DNA of 64,000 bases from CADCTB01 sp964479465 (lineage in GTDB: Bacteria; Actinomycetota; Acidimicrobiia; Acidimicrobiales; AC-14): positions 34,143-98,142 of the forward strand of contig CAYZMG010000007.1 in NCBI GenBank assembly GCA_964479465.1. Direction: 5' to 3'. The notes beneath the pieces are model-generated. The model had not been told where the DNA came from. It made no database searches and saw only the letters and a list, made by a program, of their open reading frames with translations. Numbering within the stretch: the stretch's first letter is position 1; every line of letters begins with the position of its first letter. Of this stretch, positions 7,834 to 15,718 are shown in pieces. The position numbers and the translations under genes were made by a program.

Positions 7834-9030
7834 GTGACGGCGCTTGCCCGCTGCTTCGGCGACGTTGCCGAGTTCCTCGGGAGGTACTGGGGCCAGGCGC
7901 CGCTGCATCGAGCCGGCGCTGACCCTGGCGCGTTCGCCGATCTGTTCTCCCTTGACGACGTCGACCGGTTCGTCTCGTCGTCGTCGCCCCGCCTGCCGAC
8001 GTTCAGGCTCGTCCGCGACGGCAAGCCGCTGGACCCGTCGCGCTACACCAAGCGGGCGACTGTGGGCGGCCAGCCGGTCACCGGCCTCGGTGACCCGGCC
8101 CGCATCTTCGACGAGCACCGCCGGGGGGCCACGATCGTCTTCCAGGGCCTCCATCGCTCCAGCCCGCCCCTCACCCGGTTCTGCCGGTCGCTGGAGCTGG
8201 AGCTCACCCACGCCGTGCAGGCGAACGCCTACGTCACGCCGGCCGGCGCCCGGGGCCTCGGCGTCCACTACGACACCCACGACGTCTTCGTGCTCCAGCT
8301 GGCGGGCACCAAGGCCTGGACCATCCACGAGCCCGTCCTCGCCGACCCGCTGTCGTCCCAGCCTTGGAAGGGCACGGCCGACGACGCCGGCCCTCCCATC
8401 CTGTCCGTCGAGCTGGGCGCCGGCGACTGCCTTTATGTCCCCCGTGGGTTCCTGCATGCGGCCCGGGCCCAGGAGGCGCTCTCCGCCCACCTGACCATCG
8501 GCATCGTGACCACCACCTGGCACGACGTCCTGCGAGAGGTGGTCGCCGGGACTGGCGATGAGCCGGAACTGCGCCGAGCCCTACCGCCGGGCTACGCCGG
8601 CGACCAGGAGGCGCTGGCGGCCGGTGTGGAGGAGGCAGTGTCCCGGCTGCGCAAGTGGCTGGACGGCGTGGACGCCGGCGCGATCGCGGCGGCGACGGCG
8701 CGGCGCTTCTACGCCGCCCGGCCGCAGATCCTGGCCGGTCAGCTCCACCAACTTGCGCTGCTTGACGGCCTCGACGACTCCACCCTTCTGCGCCGGCGAG
8801 AGGGCGGCGTCTGCCACCTGGTTGCCGGCGCCGAGCGCCTGACCGTCGTGCTCGGTGGTGGGCGGGAGCTGGACATGCCGGCGGCGCTGGAGGCGGCCAT
8901 GGCACGGATCGCCGCTTGCGGCGCCTTCCGCCTGGGCGACCTGGGCGACCTACTCGACGGCCCGAGCCGGCTGGTCCTGGGCCGGCGCCTCGTCGCCGAG
9001 GGGCTGCTCGAGGTCGCCGACGGTGGCTGA
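7834..9030 (+). CDS. Cupin-4/JmjC-type Fe(II)/2-oxoglutarate oxygenase
   Basis: 398 residues, matching the cupin_4 (ribosomal-oxygenase-like) family. The metal triad is visible as His145 and Asp147 (VHYDTHD) and His208 (PRGFLHAA), with the core segment FVLQLAGTKAWTIHEP between them. The N-terminal part contains the family's early segment FLGRYWGQAPLH. The C-terminal 150 residues look like the winged-helix dimerisation part. Such enzymes hydroxylate ribosomal protein residues or other peptides; the substrate here is unknown. The GTG start at 7834 is one of two nearby GTGs. The stop overlaps the next gene by 8 nt. Confidence 0.87.
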   Translation: MTALARCFGDVAEFLGRYWGQAPLHRAGADPGAFADLFSLDDVDRFVSSSSPRLPTFRLVRDGKPLDPSRYTKRATVGGQPVTGLGDPARIFDEHRRGATIVFQGLHRSSPPLTRFCRSLELELTHAVQANAYVTPAGARGLGVHYDTHDVFVLQLAGTKAWTIHEPVLADPLSSQPWKGTADDAGPPILSVELGAGDCLYVPRGFLHAARAQEALSAHLTIGIVTTTWHDVLREVVAGTGDEPELRRALPPGYAGDQEALAAGVEEAVSRLRKWLDGVDAGAIAAATARRFYAARPQILAGQLHQLALLDGLDDSTLLRRREGGVCHLVAGAERLTVVLGGGRELDMPAALEAAMARIAACGAFRLGDLGDLLDGPSRLVLGRRLVAEGLLEVADGG

Positions 9031-9908
9031 CCCGGTCTGCAGCGCCATCTCGCTGGGGTGGGGCGAGGCGATGCACGCCACCGCCTCGATTGTCCGCAAC
9101 TGGCTGCTCGTCGAGCACCCGGGTGCCTGGGGGCCGGTGGCGCTCACCGAGAGCGGCCTGCCGACCCACCTGTCCGACGGCTTGGCCGCCCTCTCTGCCA
9201 GGCACGGCATCCGGGTGCTGCTCGTACGCCGGCCGGTGCGGCCCGACGACAGCTCCCGGCACTGCTTCGTGGCCCACACCGGCCGCCACGGCCGCTGGAT
9301 CGAGGAGCGCGAGATCGACGACCTCGACGAGCTGCTGGCCGTCGACTTCTCGCCGATGCGCCACGGAGGCCGGGTGGGCTTCGGCGACGTGCGGGCCGAG
9401 CCGCTGTACCTCGTGTGCACCAACGGCCGTCACGACCAGTGCTGCGCCAATCTGGGCCGGCCGCTGGCCCGGGCGCTGCATGCCCGCCGTGACGGCCTGG
9501 TGTGGGAGTCGTCGCACTTNNNNNNNNNNCCTCGTCTGCCTTCCCCACGGGCTCTATTTCGGGCGGCTGGCGCCCGAGGACGCCGGCCGGGTGGTCGAGA
9601 GCTATGAGGCCGGCGTCGTCGACCTGGAGCACTACCGGGGCCGGGCCGGCGAGCCGTTCGCGGCTCAGGCGGCCGAGCACTTCCTCCGGGAGCAGGAGGG
9701 CTTCGTCGGCGTCGACGACCTGCTGGTCACTGGCCACCGGCCCCAGGGCGACGGGGTGGTGGAGGTGAGCTTCGCTGCCCCTGGCGGACGGTCCTACGAC
9801 GTGCGGGTCCGGGTGCTGCCCGCGGCCCACGCCCGCCAGCTGGCCTGCCGGTCGAGCACCGAAGCCCGGCCGCCGACCTACGTCCTGGTCGACATGAACG
9901 GCGGTTGA
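9023..9908 (+). CDS. Sucrase/ferredoxin-like family protein, interrupted by assembly gap
   Basis: A GTG at 9023, overlapping the cupin-4 stop, starts a protein with the features of the Suc_Fer-like (thioredoxin-like ferredoxin) family: an early Cys (DPVCSA) and the cluster segment LVCTNGRHDQCCANLGRPLA, then after the gap LVCLPHGLYFGRL. The Cys residues may bind a [2Fe-2S] cluster. Ten Ns at 9520-9529 replace the conserved stretch between WESSH and LVCLPHG; the frame differs on the two sides, so the true gap is not 10 nt and the gene is probably intact in the organism. Pairing with the oxygenase suggests an electron-transfer role, which is inference. Confidence 0.8.
9520..9529. other. Assembly gap (10 Ns)
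   Basis: Ten Ns of placeholder length within the sucrase/ferredoxin-like gene. Frame mismatch across the gap and the missing conserved residues indicate that roughly 20 or more bases are absent. Confidence 0.97.
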
Positions 9909-9925
9909 ACAGCTCTCGGCGAGCT

Positions 9926-9965
9926 TGTGAAATGAGTCACAAGGTGGGGATTCGGCTGATAAGGT
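9926..9965 (+). promoter_or_regulatory. CRP/GlxR-type operator and -10 element
   Basis: TGTGAAATGAGTCACA at 9926-9941 is a perfect match to the CRP/GlxR consensus (TGTGA, six bases, TCACA). TAAGGT at 9960-9965 is a plausible -10. With a start near 9972 the operator is centred at about -38, the position of a class II activator site. It lies 130 bp upstream of the HAD-IB gene at 10072, which it probably controls. Confidence 0.6.
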
Positions 9966-10071
9966 GCGCGTGAGCCACTGAAGGCACCCGTCCAAGAAGC
10001 CGCCACGGCGAGCTGACGACGGCACCACCCCCTGCCAGTGCCGCACCTTTTCTCGAAGGAGAACCCCTCGC

Positions 10072-11259
10072 ATGTCCACCTCCATCGGCGCGCCCGAACC
10101 CGCGGCGCCTCCACCGAATACCAACCCCGGGCGGCGGGCCGCCTTCTTCGGGCTCGACACCCTGATTCCTGGTTCCAGCCTGTACCTGCTGGCCCAGGGC
10201 CTCCAGCGCCGGCACTTCTACGGGCGGGCCGACCTGGCCGGCTTCGCCTGGCAGCGGCTGGTGTTCCGCGCCGGCACGCCGGCCGAGGGGCCGCAGGGCG
10301 CCGCCCTGTCCTTCGTCGCCGGCAAGCACCGCCCCGAGCTGCGGGCCCTGGCCCGCGAGATCGCCGACGAGCGCATCGTGCCCCTCGTGTACCCGGACCT
10401 GGCCGAGATCATCGAGGCCCACCGGGCCGAGGGCGCCCTCACCTTCGTCACCACTGCGGCGCCGGCCGAACTGGCCGAGATCGTCGCTGAGGGCCTGGGA
10501 ATGACCGGCGGCCTGGGCACCACCGCCGAGGTCGACGCCGAGGAGCGCTACAGCGGCCGTCTGGCCGGCACCGTGCTCCAGGGTGAAGCCAAGGCCGGCG
10601 CCGTCGTCCTGCACGCCGCCTACGCCGGCATCGACCTGTCGGCGTCGGTGGCTTACTCCGATTCGATCAACGACCTGCCCTTGCTGGAGCTGGTCGGCCA
10701 CGCCGAGGTGGTCAACCCCGACCGCCAGCTGCGCAAGGTCGCCCAGCAGCGGGGCTGGCGGGTCCACGACGTGCGCCCGGCCAGCCGCCGGCCCATGGAG
10801 CCCGGGGCCGCTCCCGTCCCTCACCGGGTGGCGGCGCTGGGGCTGGCGTCCGCGGTCGAGGCGGCCGGGGAGCCGGTGCGCCGAGGTGCCGCCCACCACT
10901 TCACTACCGACGACCCTGTCGCCCTGCTCCGGGAGTTGGAGGAGAGCGGCCGGTTCCGCCGTGACACCCGCCTCGGCGCCATCTTCCACCGGGGCCAGGT
11001 GTCGCTGCGGGAGGTGTCGCCCACCCACAGCCTCCACATCACCGTCGGCAAAGGCAACAAGGTGTCGGCCCACGTCGACCGCTACTCGCCCCTGGCCGCC
11101 AGCCAGCCCGAGCAGGTGGCCCGCTACGCCTTCCACAGGGTGGCGGCGCACAACGTCGCCGGCATCGCCGGCGGTCTGGTCCGGCTGGTTCCGGGCCGGC
11201 GCCGCCGGCGCCGGCACCGGGCGGTCAACGGGGCACTCAGTGGACGCAAATGGTCGTGA
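10072..11259 (+). CDS. HAD-IB (SerB-like) phosphatase homologue with degraded motif I
   Basis: The first 250 residues follow the HAD-IB subfamily: a motif II/cap region (FVTTAAPAELAEIVAEGLGM, then GTTAEVDAEERYSGRL) and a good motif III/IV (VAYSDSINDLPLLELVG). Motif I, normally FFDLDxTLIPGSS with the nucleophilic Asp first, reads AFFGLDTLIPGSS (residues 24-36): the nucleophile position is Gly and one residue is missing. The enzyme may be catalytically dead or use another residue. Residues 270-395 form an extra C-terminal region unlike SerB, ending in an Arg-rich tail. A CRP-like site lies upstream. The last codons lie in a large inverted repeat. Confidence 0.8.
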   Translation: MSTSIGAPEPAAPPPNTNPGRRAAFFGLDTLIPGSSLYLLAQGLQRRHFYGRADLAGFAWQRLVFRAGTPAEGPQGAALSFVAGKHRPELRALAREIADERIVPLVYPDLAEIIEAHRAEGALTFVTTAAPAELAEIVAEGLGMTGGLGTTAEVDAEERYSGRLAGTVLQGEAKAGAVVLHAAYAGIDLSASVAYSDSINDLPLLELVGHAEVVNPDRQLRKVAQQRGWRVHDVRPASRRPMEPGAAPVPHRVAALGLASAVEAAGEPVRRGAAHHFTTDDPVALLRELEESGRFRRDTRLGAIFHRGQVSLREVSPTHSLHITVGKGNKVSAHVDRYSPLAASQPEQVARYAFHRVAAHNVAGIAGGLVRLVPGRRRRRRHRAVNGALSGRKWS

Positions 11260-11300
11260 TCGGGGCGAAAACGGCCGATCTCACGACCATTTGCGTCCAC
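11240..11300. repeat. 20-bp perfect inverted repeat over a gene end
   Basis: GTGGACGCAAATGGTCGTGA (11240-11259) is exactly repeated in inverted orientation at 11281-11300, with an inner TCGG/CCGA pair. The left arm encodes the last residues and the TGA stop of the HAD-IB gene. As RNA it would form a very stable hairpin between this gene and the convergent gene at 11315, so it may be a terminator, or a short palindromic mobile repeat that has supplied the stop codon. Confidence 0.8.
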
Positions 11301-11314
11301 GATGCGCGAGCGGA

Positions 11315-12046
11315 CTACCGCAGGACGAGAGCGCTCTTGATCTGGCGGTGGGCCCGCTGGAGGCGACTCAGCACCAGGGCGGTGGCGCCGGCCGACGCCA
11401 GCACCAGGGCGATGGGCAGGCCCAGGGCCATGTCGTCGCCGTCTGCCGCCGGCGGAATCGTTGCGACGGGCGCCGGCGCGGTCGGCGGAGGCGCCGCCGC
11501 GGTGGTCGGCGGGGCCCGGAGGGCGCCGGCGGTGGTCTGATAGCCGGGGCCGACGAGCAGTGCGCTGGGGGCCAGGTTGGCGATCTCGGGCTCCTCGGGC
11601 GCCCACATCCGGACAACCGGCCGGGCGGGAGAGACGCCGATGCTGACCGGGCTGGGCACCAGGTCCCCGAGGAACTGGCCCGTGCACGGGTCGTCGCAGT
11701 AGGTGATCTCGTACAGGCCGGCGGGCAGGCTGGCGGGCACGGCGAAAGACAAGCTGACTCGATACCGGAGGTAGTCACGGTGCGTGGTCTCCTGCACGAC
11801 CAACTCGCCGAGGTAGCGGCCGCTGTCGTCGAGGGCGGGCAGGGTGCCGTCGTCGACGGCGCGAAGGTAGGCGTAGAACGGCTCGTCGGGCACCGGACCC
11901 TGCGTGTAACCGACGAGGGTGGCCTCCTGGCCAGGCTCGTAGCGGTCCTGTACCGGGGCCAGCGAGCCGCCGCCGGCCGCAGCCGGGCTCCAGATGGACA
12001 GCAGCCCCACCAGCACCGCCAACGCCGTCCCGGCCATCCTCCTCAC
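11315..12046 (-). CDS. Secreted, C-terminally membrane-anchored hypothetical protein
   Basis: A signal peptide (VRRMAGTALAVLVGLLSIW, cleavage after SPAAAGG) leads an extracellular domain of about 150 residues with one CDDPC cysteine pair, then a Pro/Ala/Thr-rich stalk, a C-terminal membrane helix (LGLPIALVLASAGATALVL) and a short basic tail. The extracellular domain looks like a beta-sandwich. The GTG at 12046 was chosen because it lies 12 nt after the upstream SpoIID stop; an ATG at 12037 also gives a full signal peptide. It forms a two-gene unit with the SpoIID-domain gene. No function is known to me. Confidence 0.7.
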   Translation of the reverse strand: MRRMAGTALAVLVGLLSIWSPAAAGGGSLAPVQDRYEPGQEATLVGYTQGPVPDEPFYAYLRAVDDGTLPALDDSGRYLGELVVQETTHRDYLRYRVSLSFAVPASLPAGLYEITYCDDPCTGQFLGDLVPSPVSIGVSPARPVVRMWAPEEPEIANLAPSALLVGPGYQTTAGALRAPPTTAAAPPPTAPAPVATIPPAADGDDMALGLPIALVLASAGATALVLSRLQRAHRQIKSALVLR

Positions 12047-12057
12047 GGAGGGTGACG

Positions 12058-13152
12058 CTAGGCGCGCCGTCGCCGCTGGAGGGTGATGGTCGACGCGGTG
12101 AGGACCAGGGTCAGGACCGCGCCGGCCAGTGCCCACCGGCCCGCCGCCGGCGCCGGCACCGGGCCGGCGGCGGTCATCACCCGGCCGGCGCTGCGGAAGG
12201 CCACCGGCACGGTCGCCACGGTGACGGCGGGCGCCGGCTCAGGAGCCCACGTCTCCGGCGGGACGAGGCGGACGCCGTCCGCCCCAGCCGTGACCGACCA
12301 GTCGCCGGCGCCGGCGGTCACCAGGACTGCGCCGGTGTCGTTCACGACCTGAAAGGGCCCGGCCGCCGTGATCCGTACGCTCGTGACGCTCATCTCGACC
12401 GCCACCTTGATGGTGGCGGGAAGCGTGGCCGGCGCCAGGGTGGGACGCAGGCCGTAGTAGTTGGCGAGGATCTCGGAGGCCGAACGGCCGGCCCTGGCCA
12501 TTTCCAGGGCCCCGTTCTGGCTCATGGCCCGGGGCCCGTTGGCCGTGGAGGAGTAGCTGGCCATGATCGGACGGCCGCCCTCGAGCAGCGCCCGTCCGGC
12601 CGTCGCCTCGACCGCTGGCAACCAGCCGTAGCCCCGCGCGCGCTTCTCCGCGTCGAGGCCCCGGTAGACCTGGCAGGTCGAGGTGGCGCAGATGTCGGCG
12701 CCGACCTTCCGCCACCGGGCCTCGCCGGCCAGGGCCTTGTGGGCGGCGTAGGTGCGGGCGGCGATGGCCTGGGCCTGGAGGGCGGCCGCCGGCCAGCTCG
12801 GGGGCACCTCGTCGATGCCCCGCACGTATTCCTCCAGGCTCAGATGGTTCACCACTGCGAGCCCCCGCCCGTTCCTGCGCACCTCGATGGCGCCCCGGAA
12901 GGTGCCCGTGCCGGCGACCGTCAGCCCACCCTCGCCGGCGGCGAGCGGCTCGAACCGGACCATCGATCCGGTCAGCGGCCGCTCGGCGCCGGCCGAGGTG
13001 GCCGGGCCCGGGCTGAAGGCGACGAAGGTGGCGGAAAGGGCCACCAGGCCGAATGTGCGCGCCGGAGCGCGTCGGCAGGCGAGAATGCTGATCCCCCCGG
13101 ATCGACTGCTGTGGTCGCACGGAAGGTAGTCGACTCTGACACCTATTTCCAA
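12058..13152 (-). CDS. SpoIID/LytB-domain cell-wall protein, start uncertain
   Basis: The SpoIID/LytB hallmark is clear: LEEYVRGIDEVPPSWPAAAL followed by QAQAIAARTYA, then a CATSTCQVY segment and a SYSSTANGPR motif. SpoIID proteins are lytic transglycosylases acting on denuded peptidoglycan; vegetative actinobacterial homologues are exported. The protein ends in a membrane helix and an RRRRA tail, like its neighbour. A natural signal peptide (RTFGLVALSATFVAF, ending ATSAGA) begins just after an ATT at 13086, which has a G-rich ribosome-binding site 6 nt upstream. The canonical TTG at 13152 or ATG at 13176 add an unlikely 22-30 residue extension overlapping the divergent gene; TTG is given here. 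Confidence 0.8.
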   Translation of the reverse strand: MEIGVRVDYLPCDHSSRSGGISILACRRAPARTFGLVALSATFVAFSPGPATSAGAERPLTGSMVRFEPLAAGEGGLTVAGTGTFRGAIEVRRNGRGLAVVNHLSLEEYVRGIDEVPPSWPAAALQAQAIAARTYAAHKALAGEARWRKVGADICATSTCQVYRGLDAEKRARGYGWLPAVEATAGRALLEGGRPIMASYSSTANGPRAMSQNGALEMARAGRSASEILANYYGLRPTLAPATLPATIKVAVEMSVTSVRITAAGPFQVVNDTGAVLVTAGAGDWSVTAGADGVRLVPPETWAPEPAPAVTVATVPVAFRSAGRVMTAAGPVPAPAAGRWALAGAVLTLVLTASTITLQRRRRA

Positions 13153-13909
13153 TGCCCAAATAGATGCAGTTCTCATCGAGCTCGATGCCGCGGTGGACGT
13201 TGCCCGCGACGAGGCCGACCGCCGGGGCTGGTTCACGGCCATGTACCGCCAGACCACCCGGGCCGTGCGCGACCGTACGGCGGCCGGCGCCTTCGACGAT
13301 CCCGAGCGCATGGGCCGCTTCGTCGAGCGCTTCGCCGCCCGCTACCTGGAACCCCTCCGCGCCCACCGCGACGGGCGGCCGGTGCCCCGCTGCTGGCGCA
13401 TCGCCCACGACGCGGGCCGCGACCACCTGATCCTGCAGCACCTGCTCCTGGGCGTGAACGCCCACGTCAACCTGGACCTGGCCGTGGTGGCCGCGGAGAT
13501 ATGCCCGGGGGAGGAGATCACGTCGCTCCACGACGACTTCATGCGCGTCAACGACATCCTCGGCGCCCTGCTGCCCGAGGTGCGGTCCTGCATCGGGCGG
13601 TTCTCGCCACTCCTCGACGTGATCGACCGGGTCGGCGGCGCCGAGGACGACGCGATCCTGAACTTCAGCATCCGGGTGGCCCGCAAGGAGGCGTGGTCGC
13701 AGGCGCTGGTGCTGGCGTCGACCCCTGACCCCGCCCGCCGGGCCGAGCTGATCGACTCCCTGGACCGGGGCGTCGCCGTGCTCGCCAGAGTGGTGGCCTC
13801 CCCGGGTGGCCTGCTGCAGCGGGCCGTCGACCTGGTGGCGGCCACCGAGTCCGACGACGTGGTCGCGGTGATGGACGCCCTGGGCCGGGTAGCCCCCGAC
13901 CCCACGTAA
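13136..13909 (+). CDS. DUF5995-type protein, probable CTG start
   Basis: The helical protein resembles the DUF5995 family of actinobacteria: an early AxxADRRGWFTAMYRQTT segment, ARYLEPLRAHR, an ILQHLLLGVNAHVNLDL core and a C-terminal helix bundle. Its role is unknown. The only canonical start is GTG at 13193, inside a conserved amphipathic helix (DAVLIELDAAVDVARDEADR). A CTG at 13136, 9 nt after GGAAGG (13121-13126), gives the N-terminus LTPISNAQIDAVL that the helix needs, so that start is proposed. It is divergent from the SpoIID gene. Confidence 0.72.
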   Translation: MTPISNAQIDAVLIELDAAVDVARDEADRRGWFTAMYRQTTRAVRDRTAAGAFDDPERMGRFVERFAARYLEPLRAHRDGRPVPRCWRIAHDAGRDHLILQHLLLGVNAHVNLDLAVVAAEICPGEEITSLHDDFMRVNDILGALLPEVRSCIGRFSPLLDVIDRVGGAEDDAILNFSIRVARKEAWSQALVLASTPDPARRAELIDSLDRGVAVLARVVASPGGLLQRAVDLVAATESDDVVAVMDALGRVAPDPT

Positions 13910-13919
13910 CGTCGGGGCT
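13891..13919. terminator. Hairpin terminator after the DUF5995-type gene
   Basis: AGCCCCCGAC (13891-13900) pairs with GTCGGGGCT (13911-13919) with one bulged C; the loop contains the TAA stop of the DUF5995-type gene. The hairpin ends immediately before the ATG of the putA remnant. Confidence 0.55.
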
Positions 13920-14060
13920 ATGCCCGCTGCCCTCGACAAGGCCACCACCGCCCTGGCCCGCCAGCTGGCCGAGCTGGGCGGGGAGGAGCGCTCGGGCATC
14001 GTCTCCTCGTCGTGGGGGAAAGACGCCCTTTGTTCCATGAGCCGGACTCTGGCGACCTAG
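13920..14060 (+). pseudogene. 5' remnant of putA cut by the island
   Basis: ATG at 13920 begins a frame whose first 32 residues (LDKATTALARQLAELGG, then GIVSSSW) match the N-terminus of the intact PutA at 20053 (LDESTTALARRLAELGS, GILSNSW). After the Trp codon the frame runs into unrelated sequence and stops at 14060. The DNA of the two copies has diverged although the protein has not. This is the original start of the chromosomal proline dehydrogenase gene, separated from its body by the 6-kb island at a shared TCGTGG. Confidence 0.85.
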
Positions 14061-14239
14061 GTCAGCCTGCCGACCTTGCGGGCCCACTCCTCGACGTCCG
14101 ACCTCAACCATATGCGACCGGCAGCCAACTCCGCCTGAGCCTTCGGGAAGTCGCTCCGTTTCACGAGTTGGTTCACCCGCTGCCGCGTGACACCAAGGAG
14201 CCTCGCAACCTCGGCGACCCCTAGGAGGTGCTCGGTCAC
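14057..14239 (-). CDS. AlpA/excisionase-type helix-turn-helix protein (60 aa)
   Basis: A compact MerR-like winged-helix of the HTH_17 type: LLGVAEVARLLGVTRQRVNQ is the helix-turn-helix, and GRIWLRSDVEEWARKVG is the wing and last helix. Proteins of this size act as excisionases or as activators of integrase genes in mobile elements. It is the outermost gene of the island, next to the left junction. A TTTACGG-type motif lies about 20 bp upstream, shared with the XRE gene region. Confidence 0.85.
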   Translation of the reverse strand: MTEHLLGVAEVARLLGVTRQRVNQLVKRSDFPKAQAELAAGRIWLRSDVEEWARKVGRLT

Positions 14240-14259
14240 GACGACAGCGTAGTCAGGCC

Positions 14260-14274
14260 TTTACGGCCGACAAA
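14260..14274. promoter_or_regulatory. Island operator motif, copy 1
   Basis: TTTACGGCCGACAAA lies 20 bp upstream of the AlpA-like gene. Near-identical copies stand upstream of the XRE gene (15609-15623 and 15636-15650). A shared regulator, plausibly the XRE protein, is inferred. Confidence 0.5.
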
Positions 14275-14366
14275 TTTCGCATGTGCGCCTTGCAGCCCGA
14301 GTTGCACGGCGCGCCGATGTTCCCCTGAAGGCCGCGACCAAGTAGGCTTGTGTGGCAGCAACAAAG

Positions 14367-14440
14367 CGCCCCCAGCCGGGCACGATCCGGCGTCTCCGCT
14401 TTCAGAGAGCGGCGTCCTAGGCCAACTAGACGATGGGGGC
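14367..14440 (-). tRNA. tRNA with anticodon CTG (Gln) on a tRNA-Glu-like body
   Basis: On the minus strand a full cloverleaf can be folded: acceptor GCCCCCA/TGGGGGC (7 bp), a D-arm GTCTAGTTGGCCTAGGAC typical of bacterial tRNA-Glu, anticodon arm CCGCT-CTCTGAA-AGCGG, and T-arm GCCGG-ATCGTGC-CCGGC. The anticodon is CTG (plus-strand 14403-14405), reading CAG glutamine codons, although acceptor and D-arm look like tRNA-Glu(CTC), from which it differs by C36 to G. The T-loop is abnormal (A54 and T58 instead of T54 and A58). No CCA is encoded. It may be a functional cargo tRNA or a decaying one. Confidence 0.7.
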
Positions 14441-14507
14441 TCTGCGAGACGGTCGGGGGATGGTGTCCGGCAAAGATTCCTCCCCCCCGGCCGTACCGTT
14501 GCTGGGC

Positions 14508-15410
14508 CTAGTTCGAGTTGGCTCCCTTCTCGACGTCGGCCTTCGCCGCGAGCACCTGGGCCACCCCGGCAAAGAAGGCCGTGATCCGATCAGCGGGCCA
14601 TCCGGCGATCTCCGACATGGTCACCCTGAAGTTGATGTTGAACTGCAACTGTCCCTCGGGAGTGGCTGCGAAGCCGGTGGACACGGTCGGAGCCTTCGAT
14701 GGGGCGGCGTCGCGCTGAGCCGCCTGCGGGGGTTCCGCTGACCGTTCGGGCGGGAGCTCCGTTGGTGGGCTGACGGAGCCCGTGGGGTTGCTAATCCGGA
14801 TCTGACCAGCCTCACGCACGACGAGTCCACCGGCTTCGAGGTAGTCAAGAATCATGACGAGTTGGGGGCGGTGTTCCTTGCTTGCCCCAGCCTCACTGGC
14901 CAACTTCGCCATGGCCTCGGTGTCGCCAAGTGAGCGGAGTTGCAGGGTGGGCAGGAGGGCGTTACCGAACCACGCTTCTCGCAGTGCTGGCGCCAACTTG
15001 TGCGCTGCAGTCTCAGGCGTCCATTCGCACGCTTGGTGGTAGGCGAGGGTCACGTCGCTCGGGACGTAGCCGCCATCGGCCCGTTGGAGGAGCTTGGTAT
15101 CGGCGAAGAACGTGTTCGCCAACGTCACCGTGTCAGCGCGGAGCCCCACGATCTCAGCCACCTGTTGGTTCGTGGCGGGCTTGCCGTTTGGAGCAGCGAT
15201 TGCCCAGGCGCGCAGGATCTCCAGTTGCTTGGGGAAGGAGATCCTTGGAGTGGGCAGCGTTCGCGTGGGGCGGCTCCGTGCGACCGCTGGAGACGGGGTA
15301 ACCGGGCCAGCGGGCTCCGGCGCACCTTCTACGTCATGAAGCGTTTCCGGCTCGGAACCGTCGTGATCAGGGACCAAGGTCAAGCTGGTGTCCTCGGGCT
15401 GAGTGTTCAT
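14508..15410 (-). CDS. Island winged-helix protein of unknown function (300 aa)
   Basis: The ATG at 15410 has GGAGG 6 nt upstream, so the longer frame to 15470 is not used. After an acidic and Pro-rich N-terminal 60 residues there is a winged-helix-like domain (FPKQLEILRAWAIAA through NQQVAEIVGLRADTVTLANT), a middle helical part, a second helical unit (LVMILDYLEAGGLVVREAGQ), a Pro/Ser linker, and a C-terminal block LQFNINFRVTMSEIAGWPAD. The last block recurs, as far as I recall, in proteins near phage-defence genes. It may be a partner or regulator of the island's enzyme, or a nucleic-acid-binding protein; no activity can be assigned. Confidence 0.75.
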   Translation of the reverse strand: MNTQPEDTSLTLVPDHDGSEPETLHDVEGAPEPAGPVTPSPAVARSRPTRTLPTPRISFPKQLEILRAWAIAAPNGKPATNQQVAEIVGLRADTVTLANTFFADTKLLQRADGGYVPSDVTLAYHQACEWTPETAAHKLAPALREAWFGNALLPTLQLRSLGDTEAMAKLASEAGASKEHRPQLVMILDYLEAGGLVVREAGQIRISNPTGSVSPPTELPPERSAEPPQAAQRDAAPSKAPTVSTGFAATPEGQLQFNINFRVTMSEIAGWPADRITAFFAGVAQVLAAKADVEKGANSN

Positions 15411-15488
15411 AGCAACCTCCATTGGATGTCCGGCGGCAGCATCATAGACCGGACTGAGTGACCGCGACAAACATCAGCTAGGGGCCGT

Positions 15489-15498
15489 CATACGTATG
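15489..15498. promoter_or_regulatory. CATACGTATG palindrome
   Basis: A perfect 10-bp palindrome, followed by a second TATG half, sits in the divergent region between the winged-helix gene and the XRE gene. It may be an operator half-site. Confidence 0.3.
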
Positions 15499-15608
15499 TA
15501 TGTTCGTCAGGGCGCCTGGTGGGCGGGCTTCCCATGCAGAGCCGACCCCTGGGGAACCGACACCCCAGGCTCCGGGACGGCGAGCTGGCCGGGACCTTGG
15601 GTTGCCCC

Positions 15609-15650
15609 TTTACGGTCGACAAGTGACCCTGTACCTTGACGATCGACAAG
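15609..15650. promoter_or_regulatory. Island operator motif, copies 2 and 3
   Basis: TTTACGGTCGACAAG (15609-15623) and TTGACGATCGACAAG (15636-15650) are spaced 27 bp start to start, upstream of the XRE gene. The first matches the copy at 14260-14274 at 13 of 15 bases. TTGAC at 15636 could also serve as a -35 element. Confidence 0.5.
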
Positions 15651-15718
15651 AGAAAGTGGTCCCGGCGGTGTTGCACCACCGCCGGGACCTTCGCCAGCAC
15701 CTGGTTGGAGGCACTGAC

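Noticed and set aside
9500..9530. Frameshift mutation in the sucrase/ferredoxin-like gene
   Set aside because: The frame change coincides with placeholder Ns, so it is an assembly matter. The same applies to gltB at 43164-43173.
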